Source: JBGOUV01 sp041477815 (lineage in GTDB: Bacteria; Acidobacteriota; Terriglobia; Bryobacterales; JACQDG01). From it: a stretch of DNA of 8,230 bases. Location: positions 1 to 8,230 of the forward strand of contig JBGOUV010000312.1 in assembly GCA_041477815.1 (NCBI GenBank). Reading direction: 5' to 3'. The notes below the pieces were generated by a model that did no database searches, had not been told where the DNA came from, and saw only the letters and a program-made list of their open reading frames with translations. Position 1 is the first letter of the stretch. Each line of letters begins with the position of its first letter. A program made the translations under genes and the position numbers. Positions 1 to 5,996 of the stretch are shown here, one piece after another.

Positions 1-48
1 CCTAACGGTTTTCAAGACCGCCGCCTTCAACCGCTCGGCCATTCCTCC
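1..48 (-). tRNA. tRNA-Ser (anticodon UGA), 5' part only, cut by window edge
   Basis: Read on the minus strand from position 48, the sequence folds as the first half of a class II tRNA. The acceptor 5' strand GGAGGAA is at 48-42, followed by TG. The D arm has stem GCC/GGC (39-37 and 25-23) around a GAGCGGTTGAA loop. The anticodon stem is GCGGT/ACCGT (21-17 and 9-5), with one G-U pair at its base. The 7-nt loop CTTGAAA (16-10) places the anticodon TGA at 14-12, which reads UCA serine codons. The long variable arm begins at about position 4 and runs off the window with the T arm and acceptor 3' strand. The tRNA starts only 33 bp downstream of the isomerase stop codon on the same strand, so read-through from that operon is possible. 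Confidence 0.93.
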
Positions 49-81
49 AATCTCATCGTACCGGATTGCGCCACCGCCTGG

Positions 82-906
82 CTAGCCCCGGCACCCCAGG
101 CGTTGCATGATCTTGTCGGTCTCCCGGTAGGCCTCGGCTACCCACTGCTCGATCTGGCTAGGCTCCGGGGAATACTCCAGCTCGATCGAGACGACGCCGT
201 CGTAGCCGGTCTGCTGGATAGCTCGGAGGTAGTCCTGGATCGGTGTCACGCCCCGGCCGGGGGGGAGGTCGCCGTGGGTCTGGCCGTTGCAGTCCGACAG
301 GTGGACGTGCTCGATCAGGCCCCGCAGACTCGCCACCTTCTCGAACGGGGTGTGGACCAGGTGGAGGTGGGAGATGTCGCAATTGGCTCGCACGGTATCC
401 GGCATGCCTACATCGTGGATGAACCGGACCATTTCATCGACGCCATTGAGCAGCGACTCGTGGAAGGGCTCCAGCTCCAGGGCGATCTTGAGGCCCAGGG
501 ACCGCGCGTACTCGCCGAGCAGCCGGGTGTTGCGGACCCCTGTGTCCCACTGCTCGACCGGCGGGATCACCTCGCGCTGCCAGATGTACTCGCCGAGCAC
601 CAGGAGCAGGTTGCCGGCCCCCAGCTTCGAGACCAGGTCCAGGTAGGCCTTGCAGCGGTCGACGTGGAACCGCTGCACCGACGGATTGAAGTCGATCAGA
701 CCGACGGCCACGCAGCAGACCGATACGATGGGCAGGCCACACTCGGCCGCGGTTTCGCGGATCAGCCTGCGCTCTTCGCCGTCGATGTCCAGCGGATCGG
801 TGAAGACGTCGATGGTGTCGAAGCCCAGCTCCTTGGTCTTGCGGATACCGAAAGAGGTTTCGCGGCCGCTCTGGGCCCAGGCGGAGTTGATGAGACCGAG
901 TTTCAT
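82..906 (-). CDS. Sugar phosphate isomerase/epimerase (xylose isomerase-like TIM barrel)
   Basis: This 274-residue protein matches the length and motifs of the AP endonuclease 2/xylose isomerase-like TIM-barrel superfamily. These enzymes are usually soluble, metal-dependent sugar or inositol-type isomerases, epimerases or dehydratases. Likely metal ligands sit at the expected strand ends: E146 in IALELEPF (139-148), D177 and H180 in NCDISH, H202 in HVHLSD, H211 just after NGQT, and E242 or E244 in VSIELEY. The glycine-rich segment DLPPGRG (213-219) is also typical of the family. There is no signal peptide. The ATG at 906-904 is supported by a GAGGTG ribosome-binding site and by the ATGA overlap with the upstream oxidoreductase stop codon, which implies translational coupling. 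Pairing with a Gfo/Idh/MocA oxidoreductase suggests a pathway that oxidises a sugar and then isomerises, epimerises or eliminates it. The substrate cannot be deduced. Confidence 0.9.
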   Translation of the reverse strand: MKLGLINSAWAQSGRETSFGIRKTKELGFDTIDVFTDPLDIDGEERRLIRETAAECGLPIVSVCCVAVGLIDFNPSVQRFHVDRCKAYLDLVSKLGAGNLLLVLGEYIWQREVIPPVEQWDTGVRNTRLLGEYARSLGLKIALELEPFHESLLNGVDEMVRFIHDVGMPDTVRANCDISHLHLVHTPFEKVASLRGLIEHVHLSDCNGQTHGDLPPGRGVTPIQDYLRAIQQTGYDGVVSIELEYSPEPSQIEQWVAEAYRETDKIMQRLGCRG

Positions 907-1988
907 AACTTCACCTCGACGGCGCGGTGTTCGGCGGCGCTGCGGTAGGCGGCGTCGACTAGCGCCATAGTTCTCAGGTTATCGCGCCCGCTGATGGCGG
1001 GCTCCGTGCCGTTTTCGACGGCCACGAGCAACTGCGCCATGGTTCCCGCGAAGGCGTCGGGGAACCAGACCTCGGGCCAGCGGGGCTCGATCCAGCAGTG
1101 GGGTCGGCTCTTGGTGGAGTAATGCAGCGTGCTGGGGGTGCGGGCGGGATAGGACGGCCAGCCGATGGTGCCCCAGGCGAGACCGTCGACGCCTTCGACG
1201 CGCCACTTGATGTAGCTGTCGGCGGCGGCGCCCTCGCGGACCGGGCCGGTCCAAACGTCGTCCCACGCCGAGCACCGCAGGCCGCTTTCGTATTCCAGGA
1301 TGTAGAGGCAGATGCCGTCGGTGTGGGCGAATGCCGTCCGGGGGTCGGTGCGGACACTGCAATAGATGCGCGCCGGATCGCCGAACCAGAAGCGGAAGCA
1401 GTCCAGGTGGTGGATGCTCATCACGCGCAGGGTGAGCCAGCCGTAGTCCCGCTGCCAGGGCATCCAGTGGGGGAGGGCCCGCATCTCGATGGTGGCCAGC
1501 ACCGGCTCGCCCAGGTCGCCGCGCCGCAGGAGCGACGCGAGGGCCTGCACGCTCTGGTCGTAGCGCATGTTCTGGTTCACCGCCAGGGTGAGGCCGGCCC
1601 GCTCGCACCGCTCGACGTTCTCGCGGGCCTCCGTATAACTCATGCCCAGCGGTTTCTGGGCCAGAATTGCCTGGGGCCGGCGCGGGGCACTGGTCACGCG
1701 CCGGATCACATCGGCCTGGGCGTGGGGCGGGACAGCAATGTCGAGGATCTCGACCTCCGGGTCCTCCAGGAGCTGCTCCACGTCGTCGTACACGCGTGGG
1801 ATGCCGCGCAGCTTGGCAACCTCCTCGGCTCGGGCGCGCCCCTCCGGCCGCGAGGCGATCCCCACCACCCGGAAGCCGGCGTTCTGGTAGGCCACCAGGT
1901 GGCAGTCCCGCATGATGAACCCCGCCCCCACGCAGCCGATGCCGTGATCGAGACGCTGGGGCTTCGGAGGCAGGTAGTCGAGGTCCAT
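903..1988 (-). CDS. Gfo/Idh/MocA family NAD(P)-dependent oxidoreductase
   Basis: This 361-residue protein has the two-domain layout of Gfo/Idh/MocA dehydrogenases, which oxidise or reduce sugars, polyols and related cyclitols in the cytoplasm. The N-terminal Rossmann fold carries GCVGAGFI (18-25), with the dinucleotide-binding GxG at 21-23. The segment ILAQKPLG (108-115) corresponds to the family EKP motif, with K112 as the likely catalytic lysine and Q111 replacing the usual glutamate. The C-terminal half holds SIHHLDCFRFWFG (191-203), equivalent to the GxHxxD signature with H193 and D196. The aspartate usually found four residues before that histidine is V189 here, so catalysis may differ from inositol dehydrogenase. 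The ATG at 1988 follows the MerR stop codon with no spacer, and the TGA at 905-903 overlaps the isomerase ATG, placing all three genes in one operon. The substrate is unknown. Confidence 0.9.
   Translation of the reverse strand: MDLDYLPPKPQRLDHGIGCVGAGFIMRDCHLVAYQNAGFRVVGIASRPEGRARAEEVAKLRGIPRVYDDVEQLLEDPEVEILDIAVPPHAQADVIRRVTSAPRRPQAILAQKPLGMSYTEARENVERCERAGLTLAVNQNMRYDQSVQALASLLRRGDLGEPVLATIEMRALPHWMPWQRDYGWLTLRVMSIHHLDCFRFWFGDPARIYCSVRTDPRTAFAHTDGICLYILEYESGLRCSAWDDVWTGPVREGAAADSYIKWRVEGVDGLAWGTIGWPSYPARTPSTLHYSTKSRPHCWIEPRWPEVWFPDAFAGTMAQLLVAVENGTEPAISGRDNLRTMALVDAAYRSAAEHRAVEVKL
909..917 (-). promoter_or_regulatory. Ribosome-binding site of the isomerase gene, inside the oxidoreductase 3' end
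   Basis: On the minus strand GAGGTGAAG lies just ahead of the ATG at 906-904. The GAGGTG core leaves about 8 nt to the start codon. It sits within the last codons of the upstream oxidoreductase gene, so ribosomes ending that gene at the overlapping TGA can reinitiate here. It supports the chosen start. Confidence 0.65.
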
Positions 1989-2393
1989 TCAGCGTGGCTT
2001 CCGGAGCAACGCGGCAATCGCGGCCAGCTCCTGCCGGATCTGCTGGAGGCCGGGGCGGAGATCCGGCGGCCCTTCGGAGATCAACTGCAACTGGCCCCGC
2101 CGCGAGGGGGTGTTGCGTTTCTTGCGACCGGTGCGGACCCGGTCGCGGATGGCCTTCCGCGCGCCCTGGATGGTGAACCCCTCGTCATAGAGCAGCCGTT
2201 TGATCTCCAGGAGCAGCTCGACGTCCTTGCGCTTGTACTCCCGCTGGCCGGTATTTCCCTTCTTCGGCTGCAGCATGGGAAACTCGCTCTCCCAGAAGCG
2301 CAGCACGTAGGGCTCCACCCCGACCAGCTCACTAACGTCGCCGATGCGGAAGTAGAGGCGGTCGGGGATCGCGGGCGTGATCAGATCCGGCAC
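1989..2393 (-). CDS. MerR-family transcriptional regulator
   Basis: This 134-residue protein begins with a MerR winged helix-turn-helix: YFRIGDVSELVGVEPYVLRF at 14-33, the wing residues QREYKRKDVE at 50-59, and the GFTIQGAR helix at 72-79. The rest is a basic linker (RTGRKKR, 87-93) and a short hydrophobic C-terminal helix (LQQIRQELAAIAALL, 116-130) that may dimerise. No cysteine-rich metal site or ligand-binding domain is visible, so the effector cannot be inferred. The start is GTG at 2393-2391. No ATG lies nearby in frame and the ribosome-binding site is poor, so the start is uncertain by some codons. The stop codon abuts the oxidoreductase ATG. It may control the two downstream genes. Similar small MerR proteins sit beside housekeeping or tRNA genes in other bacteria, so this link is inference. 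Confidence 0.87.
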   Translation of the reverse strand: MPDLITPAIPDRLYFRIGDVSELVGVEPYVLRFWESEFPMLQPKKGNTGQREYKRKDVELLLEIKRLLYDEGFTIQGARKAIRDRVRTGRKKRNTPSRRGQLQLISEGPPDLRPGLQQIRQELAAIAALLRKPR

Positions 2394-2401
2394 CGAGAGA
2401 T

Positions 2402-2532
2402 ATGTTACCGCAAGACCCGGACCGTGCGGTGACCGGCCGGGAGAAGCAGGGCGACGTGCGATCCGGCTTCGAACCGGGCAGGCGTGCCCGGGCGCCCGTC
2501 TACCTCGCTGCGGGCCGGGGCCGCCACCCGGC
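2402..2532 (-). pseudogene. Orphan copy of the glycoside-hydrolase gene 3' end (left piece)
   Basis: Positions 2402-2524 match 5874-5996, the 3' end and stop codon of the hydrolase gene, with 8 substitutions in 123 ungapped positions (about 93% identity). After a 15-nt (5-codon, in-frame) deletion the match continues over 2525-2533 against 6012-6020. Read in the hydrolase frame the copy encodes VAAPARSEVDGRPGTPARFE and onward to HRTVRVLR, then TAA at 2407-2405. The true gene ends HHTVRVLR. Five of the eight substitutions change amino acids, and they are spread over all three codon positions. That fits a decaying, non-selected copy. The copy has no start codon of its own and ends 8 nt before the MerR GTG, so it forms the entire upstream region of the MerR gene. 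Its continuation is at 5828-5860, on the far side of the PadR-ADOP cassette. Confidence 0.85.
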
Positions 2533-2605
2533 TCCCCGTCGTGGACGCGTTTCGAACTTTCCTGCTGGCCCCGCCGCCTGAGGGCAGGCTGCTACTCTCG
2601 CGGAT

Positions 2606-2665
2606 TCAGGAGTTTGCGGGCGCCTCGGGCGGCTGAGGTCGGAAGCGCAGCCAGATCAACAGCAT
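2606..2665 (-). pseudogene. 19-codon stump resembling the start of a second ADOP permease gene
   Basis: Two bases after the ADOP stop codon an ATG opens a 19-codon frame beginning MLLIWLRF and ending ANS before TGA. Its first bases, ATGCTG-TTG-ATCTGGCTGCG, equal the ADOP start ATGCTGATCTGGCTGCG apart from one inserted TTG codon, giving 17 identical bases. Both starts follow a TAA by only 2-3 nt. After codon 7 the similarity stops. It looks like the 5' remnant of a second, tandem permease gene lost by deletion, or a tandem-duplication junction. There is no good ribosome-binding site, and translation of the short peptide is doubtful. Downstream, 2534-2605 is GC-rich with a weak 5-bp hairpin (2576-2580/2585-2589) without a T tract, so I do not call a terminator. 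Confidence 0.5.
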
Positions 2666-2667
2666 CG

Positions 2668-5403
2668 TTACTCGTGTCTCAAGGCAACCATCGGATCGAC
2701 CCCCGTCGCCCGGCGCGCGGGGAGGTAACCCGCGAGCAGCGCAATGGCACACATCAACAGCGCGGCGCCCGTCAAGGTTGCTGGATCGTTTGGCTCGACT
2801 CCGAACAGCAGGTTCCTGGCGAGCCGTGTCGCGGCCAGGGCCGCCGGAACTCCAAGCGCCACGCCGGCGCCGATCAGCGTCAGAACCTCTCGCAGCACCA
2901 GCCACTGAATGTGTGCCCGACCGGCCCCGAGCGCCATTCGGAGCCCGATCTCGCGCGTGCGCCGCGCCACCGAGTAGGCGATCACACCGTACAGTCCTAT
3001 CGCCGCTAGCAGCGCCGCCAACAGGCCAAGGAGACTGGACAACCGGGCCACGAGCCTTTCATTCGACAGCAATTCGTCGACCTGCGCTTCCAGTGTTTTG
3101 ATGCCGGAGACGTGAGCCTCCGGATTTATCGACTGGACCTCGCGGCGGACAGCCGCAATCAGCTTGCCGGGATCTCCCGCCGCGCGCACATAAATCTCCA
3201 GACCTCCGTCCCAAAACTCTGCTGGAGAGAGGTACACGGCGCGGGAATCATCCTGGCGCAAGTTATTGTGATGCTTGCTGTCCTTGACCACGCCGACGAT
3301 GGCGTAGCTGCGGTCCGTGAACGTCGACAGGCGGTGGCCGATGGGGCTGACATCGCCGAACATATGGCGCGCCAACGACTCGCTCACCACTGCTTCCCGC
3401 ACCGGCCGGCAATCGTCCTGCCGTGACCAGGTGCGCCCGGCCACCAGCGGAATCTTCAGCGTCTCGAAGAAGCGCGAGGTAACCGGGTTCGTGGACACGC
3501 GTAACGTCTCATGGCCTGGGACCGTGATCGGCCAGTTATATTTATCATGGTCCAACAGGATCGACTTGGAGGTCGCCGCCGAATGCACGCCAGGTAAGGA
3601 CTCGATGCGGTCGAGGAGCTGCTGGTAATACTGCCGCTTTTGATTTTCGGTTGCGGGCGAGTAGGGGTGGATGGCGACAGACATTTGCAGCACGCGGGTC
3701 AGATCGAGCCCTGTATCCAGGCTCTTGAGGCTGCGCAGCGTCCGCACGAACAAACCTGCGCCGGCCAGCAGAAGCACCGACAGCGCCACTTGCAGCACGA
3801 TGAGGCTCTTACGAAGTGCGATCTGGGAGGCCTGCCCAGCCAGCGCGCCGCCTGGTGCTTTCAGCGCCTCCATCACCTGCGTTTGCAAGGCTTGGTAGAC
3901 GGGCGCGAGTCCGAACAGCAGCCCGGTCAGCAGCGAAAGGCCCAGCGTGAATCCGAGGACGCGCACGTCGGGACCAACGTGGAGGATCGGAGTGACGCCC
4001 GGGGCCGCGGCGATCAAAGCGCTCGCGCCCCACCACGCCACCAGCACGCCCAAAGCCCCGCCGACGCAGGCCAAAACCAGGCTCTCGATCAGCATGTGCC
4101 GGGCGACCCGAACCCGTCCCGCGCCCAGCGCCAGCCGTACCGCGATTTCTCTTCGCCGTGCGACACCTCTGGCGAGCAACAGGTTGGCCAGTGTCGAGCA
4201 AGCGATGAGCAGCACCACGCCCACCAGCGCCAACAGCACCAGCAGCGGCTCCGAGAAGGACTGCCGCAGCCGGGAGAAGCCTCGCGCGGCGGAACTCACC
4301 GCGATCGGGCGCTCGAGGAATTGCCTGCGGCCAGACCGGTTCATGGACATTCCCTCCCAATTCCCTAGTTCCACCTCCTGCCGGCGGATCTGCTGGTTGA
4401 GCGGCTGCAAAGACGCTTCAGCTTGCTGGAAGGACACGCCCGGATGCAGTCTCCCAACGATCTGCAGCCAGTTGGTGTGGAGCATATTCAAGCGGGGGTC
4501 ATCCAGGTAGTTCCCGTTGGCCCTGTCGTCCTTCTTCGGCGGCCACAGCGTTGCCGCCGTCGTCAGGGGGATGCGAATGGCGGGCGCGGCACCCACTTGG
4601 ATACCGAAGAATCCCGGCGGTGTCACGCCGATGATCGTGAAAGGATGGCTGCGAATGTGGATGGTCCTGCCGATAACGGCACGGTCCGCAGCAAATCGCT
4701 CACGCCAGTAGCCGTAGCTCAACACCGCGACAGGGTTCCCCGGAGGACGATCATCTTCCAGTGAAAACGTACGGCCGATGTACGGGTTGACCCCCAGCAC
4801 GGCGAAGTAGTTCCCGGAGACCAGTTCGTACGGCGCCCTCTCAACGCGGCCGCCGTCGATGCTCAAGTAGAATTCCTCATCCCAATCCGAGCGCGCCAGC
4901 AGGCCGGAAAAAACCGCATTGCGCTCTCGGAGTTCGGTGTAGGCCCGGTAGCAGTACAGGCTCCCCCGGCCGCGCTTGTCCGGATCTGTCAGCATCGCCA
5001 GCCGTCCCGGCTCTTTCACCGGCAGCGACTTGAGCAGCACGGCATCGATCACCGTGAAAATCGCCGTGTTGGCGCCGATGCCCAGAGTCAACGACAGGAT
5101 GGCCACCGCGGTGAATCCGGGGCTCTTTCGCAGCGCGCGGAGCGCGTAACGCAAGTCCGTGACCAAAGTCTCGACGGCCGGCAGGCCGCGAAGCTCCCGA
5201 TGGCTTTCCTTGATTTGCGCGACTCCTCCCAATTGCAGGTACGCCGCGCGGCGAGCTTCCTCCGGCGCCATGCCGCGGCGGACATGCTCTGCGGCCAGCA
5301 TCTCCAGATGGCACTGCAGCTCGCGATCAAAGTCGTCGTCCGCGCGATGTCCGAGGACAAAACCGCGGATTCGAGAACCGAGCACCCGCAGCCAGATCAG
5401 CAT
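2668..5403 (-). CDS. ADOP-type duplicated orphan permease (MacB/FtsX-like ABC permease)
   Basis: This 911-residue inner-membrane protein has the full ADOP architecture, two MacB/FtsX-like permease halves fused without an ATPase gene nearby. Residues 20-75 form a soluble helical prefix (FDRELQCHLEML, then GMAPEEARRAAYLQLGG). Predicted membrane helices are near 97-122, 385-412, 440-468, 482-505, 531-555, 786-812, 838-862 and 876-895. Large periplasmic MacB-PCD domains lie between helices 1 and 2 (about 125-380) and helices 5 and 6 (about 560-780). The half-repeats are clear in REIAVRLALGAGR (418-430) against REIGLRMALGAGR (818-830). The C-terminus VDPMVALRHE is characteristic of the family. The ATG lies 3 nt after the PadR stop codon, so the two genes are co-transcribed. 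Substrate and partner ATPase are unknown. ADOPs are thought to be mechanotransmission or efflux-type permeases, and nothing here narrows that. The gene appears intact. Confidence 0.95.
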   Translation of the reverse strand: MLIWLRVLGSRIRGFVLGHRADDDFDRELQCHLEMLAAEHVRRGMAPEEARRAAYLQLGGVAQIKESHRELRGLPAVETLVTDLRYALRALRKSPGFTAVAILSLTLGIGANTAIFTVIDAVLLKSLPVKEPGRLAMLTDPDKRGRGSLYCYRAYTELRERNAVFSGLLARSDWDEEFYLSIDGGRVERAPYELVSGNYFAVLGVNPYIGRTFSLEDDRPPGNPVAVLSYGYWRERFAADRAVIGRTIHIRSHPFTIIGVTPPGFFGIQVGAAPAIRIPLTTAATLWPPKKDDRANGNYLDDPRLNMLHTNWLQIVGRLHPGVSFQQAEASLQPLNQQIRRQEVELGNWEGMSMNRSGRRQFLERPIAVSSAARGFSRLRQSFSEPLLVLLALVGVVLLIACSTLANLLLARGVARRREIAVRLALGAGRVRVARHMLIESLVLACVGGALGVLVAWWGASALIAAAPGVTPILHVGPDVRVLGFTLGLSLLTGLLFGLAPVYQALQTQVMEALKAPGGALAGQASQIALRKSLIVLQVALSVLLLAGAGLFVRTLRSLKSLDTGLDLTRVLQMSVAIHPYSPATENQKRQYYQQLLDRIESLPGVHSAATSKSILLDHDKYNWPITVPGHETLRVSTNPVTSRFFETLKIPLVAGRTWSRQDDCRPVREAVVSESLARHMFGDVSPIGHRLSTFTDRSYAIVGVVKDSKHHNNLRQDDSRAVYLSPAEFWDGGLEIYVRAAGDPGKLIAAVRREVQSINPEAHVSGIKTLEAQVDELLSNERLVARLSSLLGLLAALLAAIGLYGVIAYSVARRTREIGLRMALGAGRAHIQWLVLREVLTLIGAGVALGVPAALAATRLARNLLFGVEPNDPATLTGAALLMCAIALLAGYLPARRATGVDPMVALRHE

Positions 5404-5406
5404 CCC

Positions 5407-5745
5407 TTACCTCGCCAGCCCCAGGACCCGGCCGATTACCCCGGAAATCCGCTCCCAGCTTTCAGTTTCCGCCTGGAGTTGCTTCCGGCCCGACCGCGTG
5501 AGGGCATAGAACTTTGCCTTGCGATTGTTCTCCGAGGCGCCCCAAGCGGCCGAGATCCATCTCTTTTGCTGCAGACGGAGCAACGAGGCATAGATGGTGC
5601 CCTGGTTGAGTTGCAGAACGTCGTCGCTTTGCTGCTCGATGCGTCGCGCGATGCCGTACCCGTGGAGCGGCCCCAGGCACTCCAGCGTCTTCAGCACCAT
5701 GAGGTCCAGCGTGCCCTGCAAGACCTCCGACTTGCCCTCCGGCAT
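5407..5745 (-). CDS. PadR-family transcriptional regulator (ADOP-linked)
   Basis: This 112-residue protein is a typical short, PadR subfamily-s1-like repressor. Its winged helix begins with VLQGTLDLMVLKTLECLGPL (8-27), continues with the hallmark HGYGIARRIEQ (28-38), the recognition region LNQGTIYASLLRLQQKRWI (46-64), and the wing NNRKAKFYALTRSGRKQL (73-90). A short C-terminal helix (91-112) should mediate dimerisation. The ATG at 5745-5743 has a strong AGGAGGAG ribosome-binding site. The gene sits immediately upstream of the ADOP permease with a 3-nt gap. Such pairs are a recurrent arrangement in Acidobacteria, where PadR is believed to repress the pair until an inducing ligand binds. The dyad over its own promoter and ribosome-binding region fits autorepression. 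The inducer is unknown. Confidence 0.95.
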   Translation of the reverse strand: MPEGKSEVLQGTLDLMVLKTLECLGPLHGYGIARRIEQQSDDVLQLNQGTIYASLLRLQQKRWISAAWGASENNRKAKFYALTRSGRKQLQAETESWERISGVIGRVLGLAR

Positions 5746-5750
5746 CTCTC

Positions 5751-5773
5751 CTCCTGTGGGTGATGCACAGGAG
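5751..5773 (-). promoter_or_regulatory. Perfect 8-bp dyad over the PadR ribosome-binding site: candidate operator
   Basis: CTCCTGTG (5751-5758) and CACAGGAG (5766-5773) are perfect inverted repeats separated by 7 nt. One arm forms part of the AGGAGGAG ribosome-binding site of the PadR gene, and the other abuts the proposed -10 element. As DNA it is a plausible binding site for the PadR dimer and so for autorepression. If transcription starts further upstream than proposed, the same sequence in RNA would make an 8-bp hairpin that hides the ribosome-binding site. The symmetry is seen directly; the role is inferred. Confidence 0.5.
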
Positions 5774-5801
5774 CATGACAGAATTTCATGTGGCTTGTCA
5801 A
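5772..5801 (-). promoter_or_regulatory. Candidate sigma70-type promoter of the PadR-ADOP pair
   Basis: On the minus strand a perfect -35 hexamer TTGACA occupies 5801-5796. With an 18-nt spacer, CATGCT at 5777-5772 could serve as a -10 element, although it keeps only three of six consensus bases. Transcription would then start near 5765, giving a leader of about 20 nt. The spacer also contains the small dyad CATGA/TCATG (5774-5778 and 5786-5790). The region lies inside the cassette, so the pair probably brings its own promoter and does not depend on the hydrolase operon. Confidence 0.45.
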
Positions 5802-5827
5802 CAGGAAACTTGGAGCCTGCCTTTCTC

Positions 5828-5860
5828 GCCGCAGGGCCGGTACTCGAACTCCAGGGCCGA
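5828..5860 (-). pseudogene. Orphan copy of the glycoside-hydrolase gene 3' end (right piece)
   Basis: These 33 bp match 6018-6050 inside the hydrolase gene with 28 identical positions and no gaps. In the hydrolase frame both read LEFEYR (hydrolase residues 554-559), here as SALEFEYRPC. The piece begins at the hydrolase coordinate where the left piece at 2402-2532 ends, so together they make one tail copy of about 165 bp interrupted by the PadR-ADOP cassette. Only 13 bp (5861-5873) separate it from the repeat at the end of the true gene. The match is short, so it is less certain than the left piece. Confidence 0.6.
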
Positions 5861-5873
5861 CTGAAGCACGAAA

Positions 5874-5996
5874 ATGTTACCGCAAGACCCGGACCGTGTG
5901 GTGACCGGCCGGGAGAAGCAGGGCGACGTGCGATCCGGCCTCGAAGCGGGGAGGCGCGGCCGGGCGCCCGTCCACCTCGATGCGGGCCGGGGCCGC
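5874..5996 (-). repeat. Parent copy of the direct repeat (hydrolase 3' end and stop codon)
   Basis: This is the in-gene partner of 2402-2524, in the same orientation, starting 3 nt beyond the hydrolase stop codon (5879-5877). It encodes hydrolase residues from about 570 to the end. The two copies are 3472 bp apart and flank the whole PadR-ADOP module. Recombination between them would delete the module and leave the hydrolase gene intact. Confidence 0.88.

Larger units (their letters stand above)
2533..5827 (-). other. PadR-ADOP cassette apparently inserted into the hydrolase-tail copy
   Basis: This stretch carries the PadR gene, the ADOP permease gene, an upstream promoter-like region and 134 bp of downstream non-hydrolase sequence. 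Its limits are defined by homology. The left piece of the tail copy stops at the equivalent of hydrolase position 6020 and the right piece resumes at the equivalent of 6018, so removing this segment makes the tail copy continuous. A target duplication of 2-3 bp is possible but cannot be distinguished from chance. I see no transposase, integrase or convincing terminal inverted repeats, so the insertion mechanism is unknown. The segment may be an IS-free cassette or a recombination product. The boundaries are probably good to within a few bases if the homology is read correctly. Confidence 0.6.

Noticed and set aside
2576..2589. Possible Rho-independent terminator after the ADOP gene
   Set aside because: The stem has only 5 bp (GCCTG/CAGGC) and no T tract follows on the minus strand.
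2668..5403. Classical MacB-type ABC exporter
   Set aside because: No ATP-binding gene is adjacent, and the protein has two fused permease halves with eight predicted helices, which fits the orphan duplicated permease family.
2555..5811. Imperfect inverted repeat near the cassette ends (about 2555-2566 against 5800-5811, 10 of 12 bases)
   Set aside because: It is too short and lies at unequal distances from the inferred boundaries. A match this good is plausible by chance between two flanks of more than 100 bp, so it is not called a terminal repeat.
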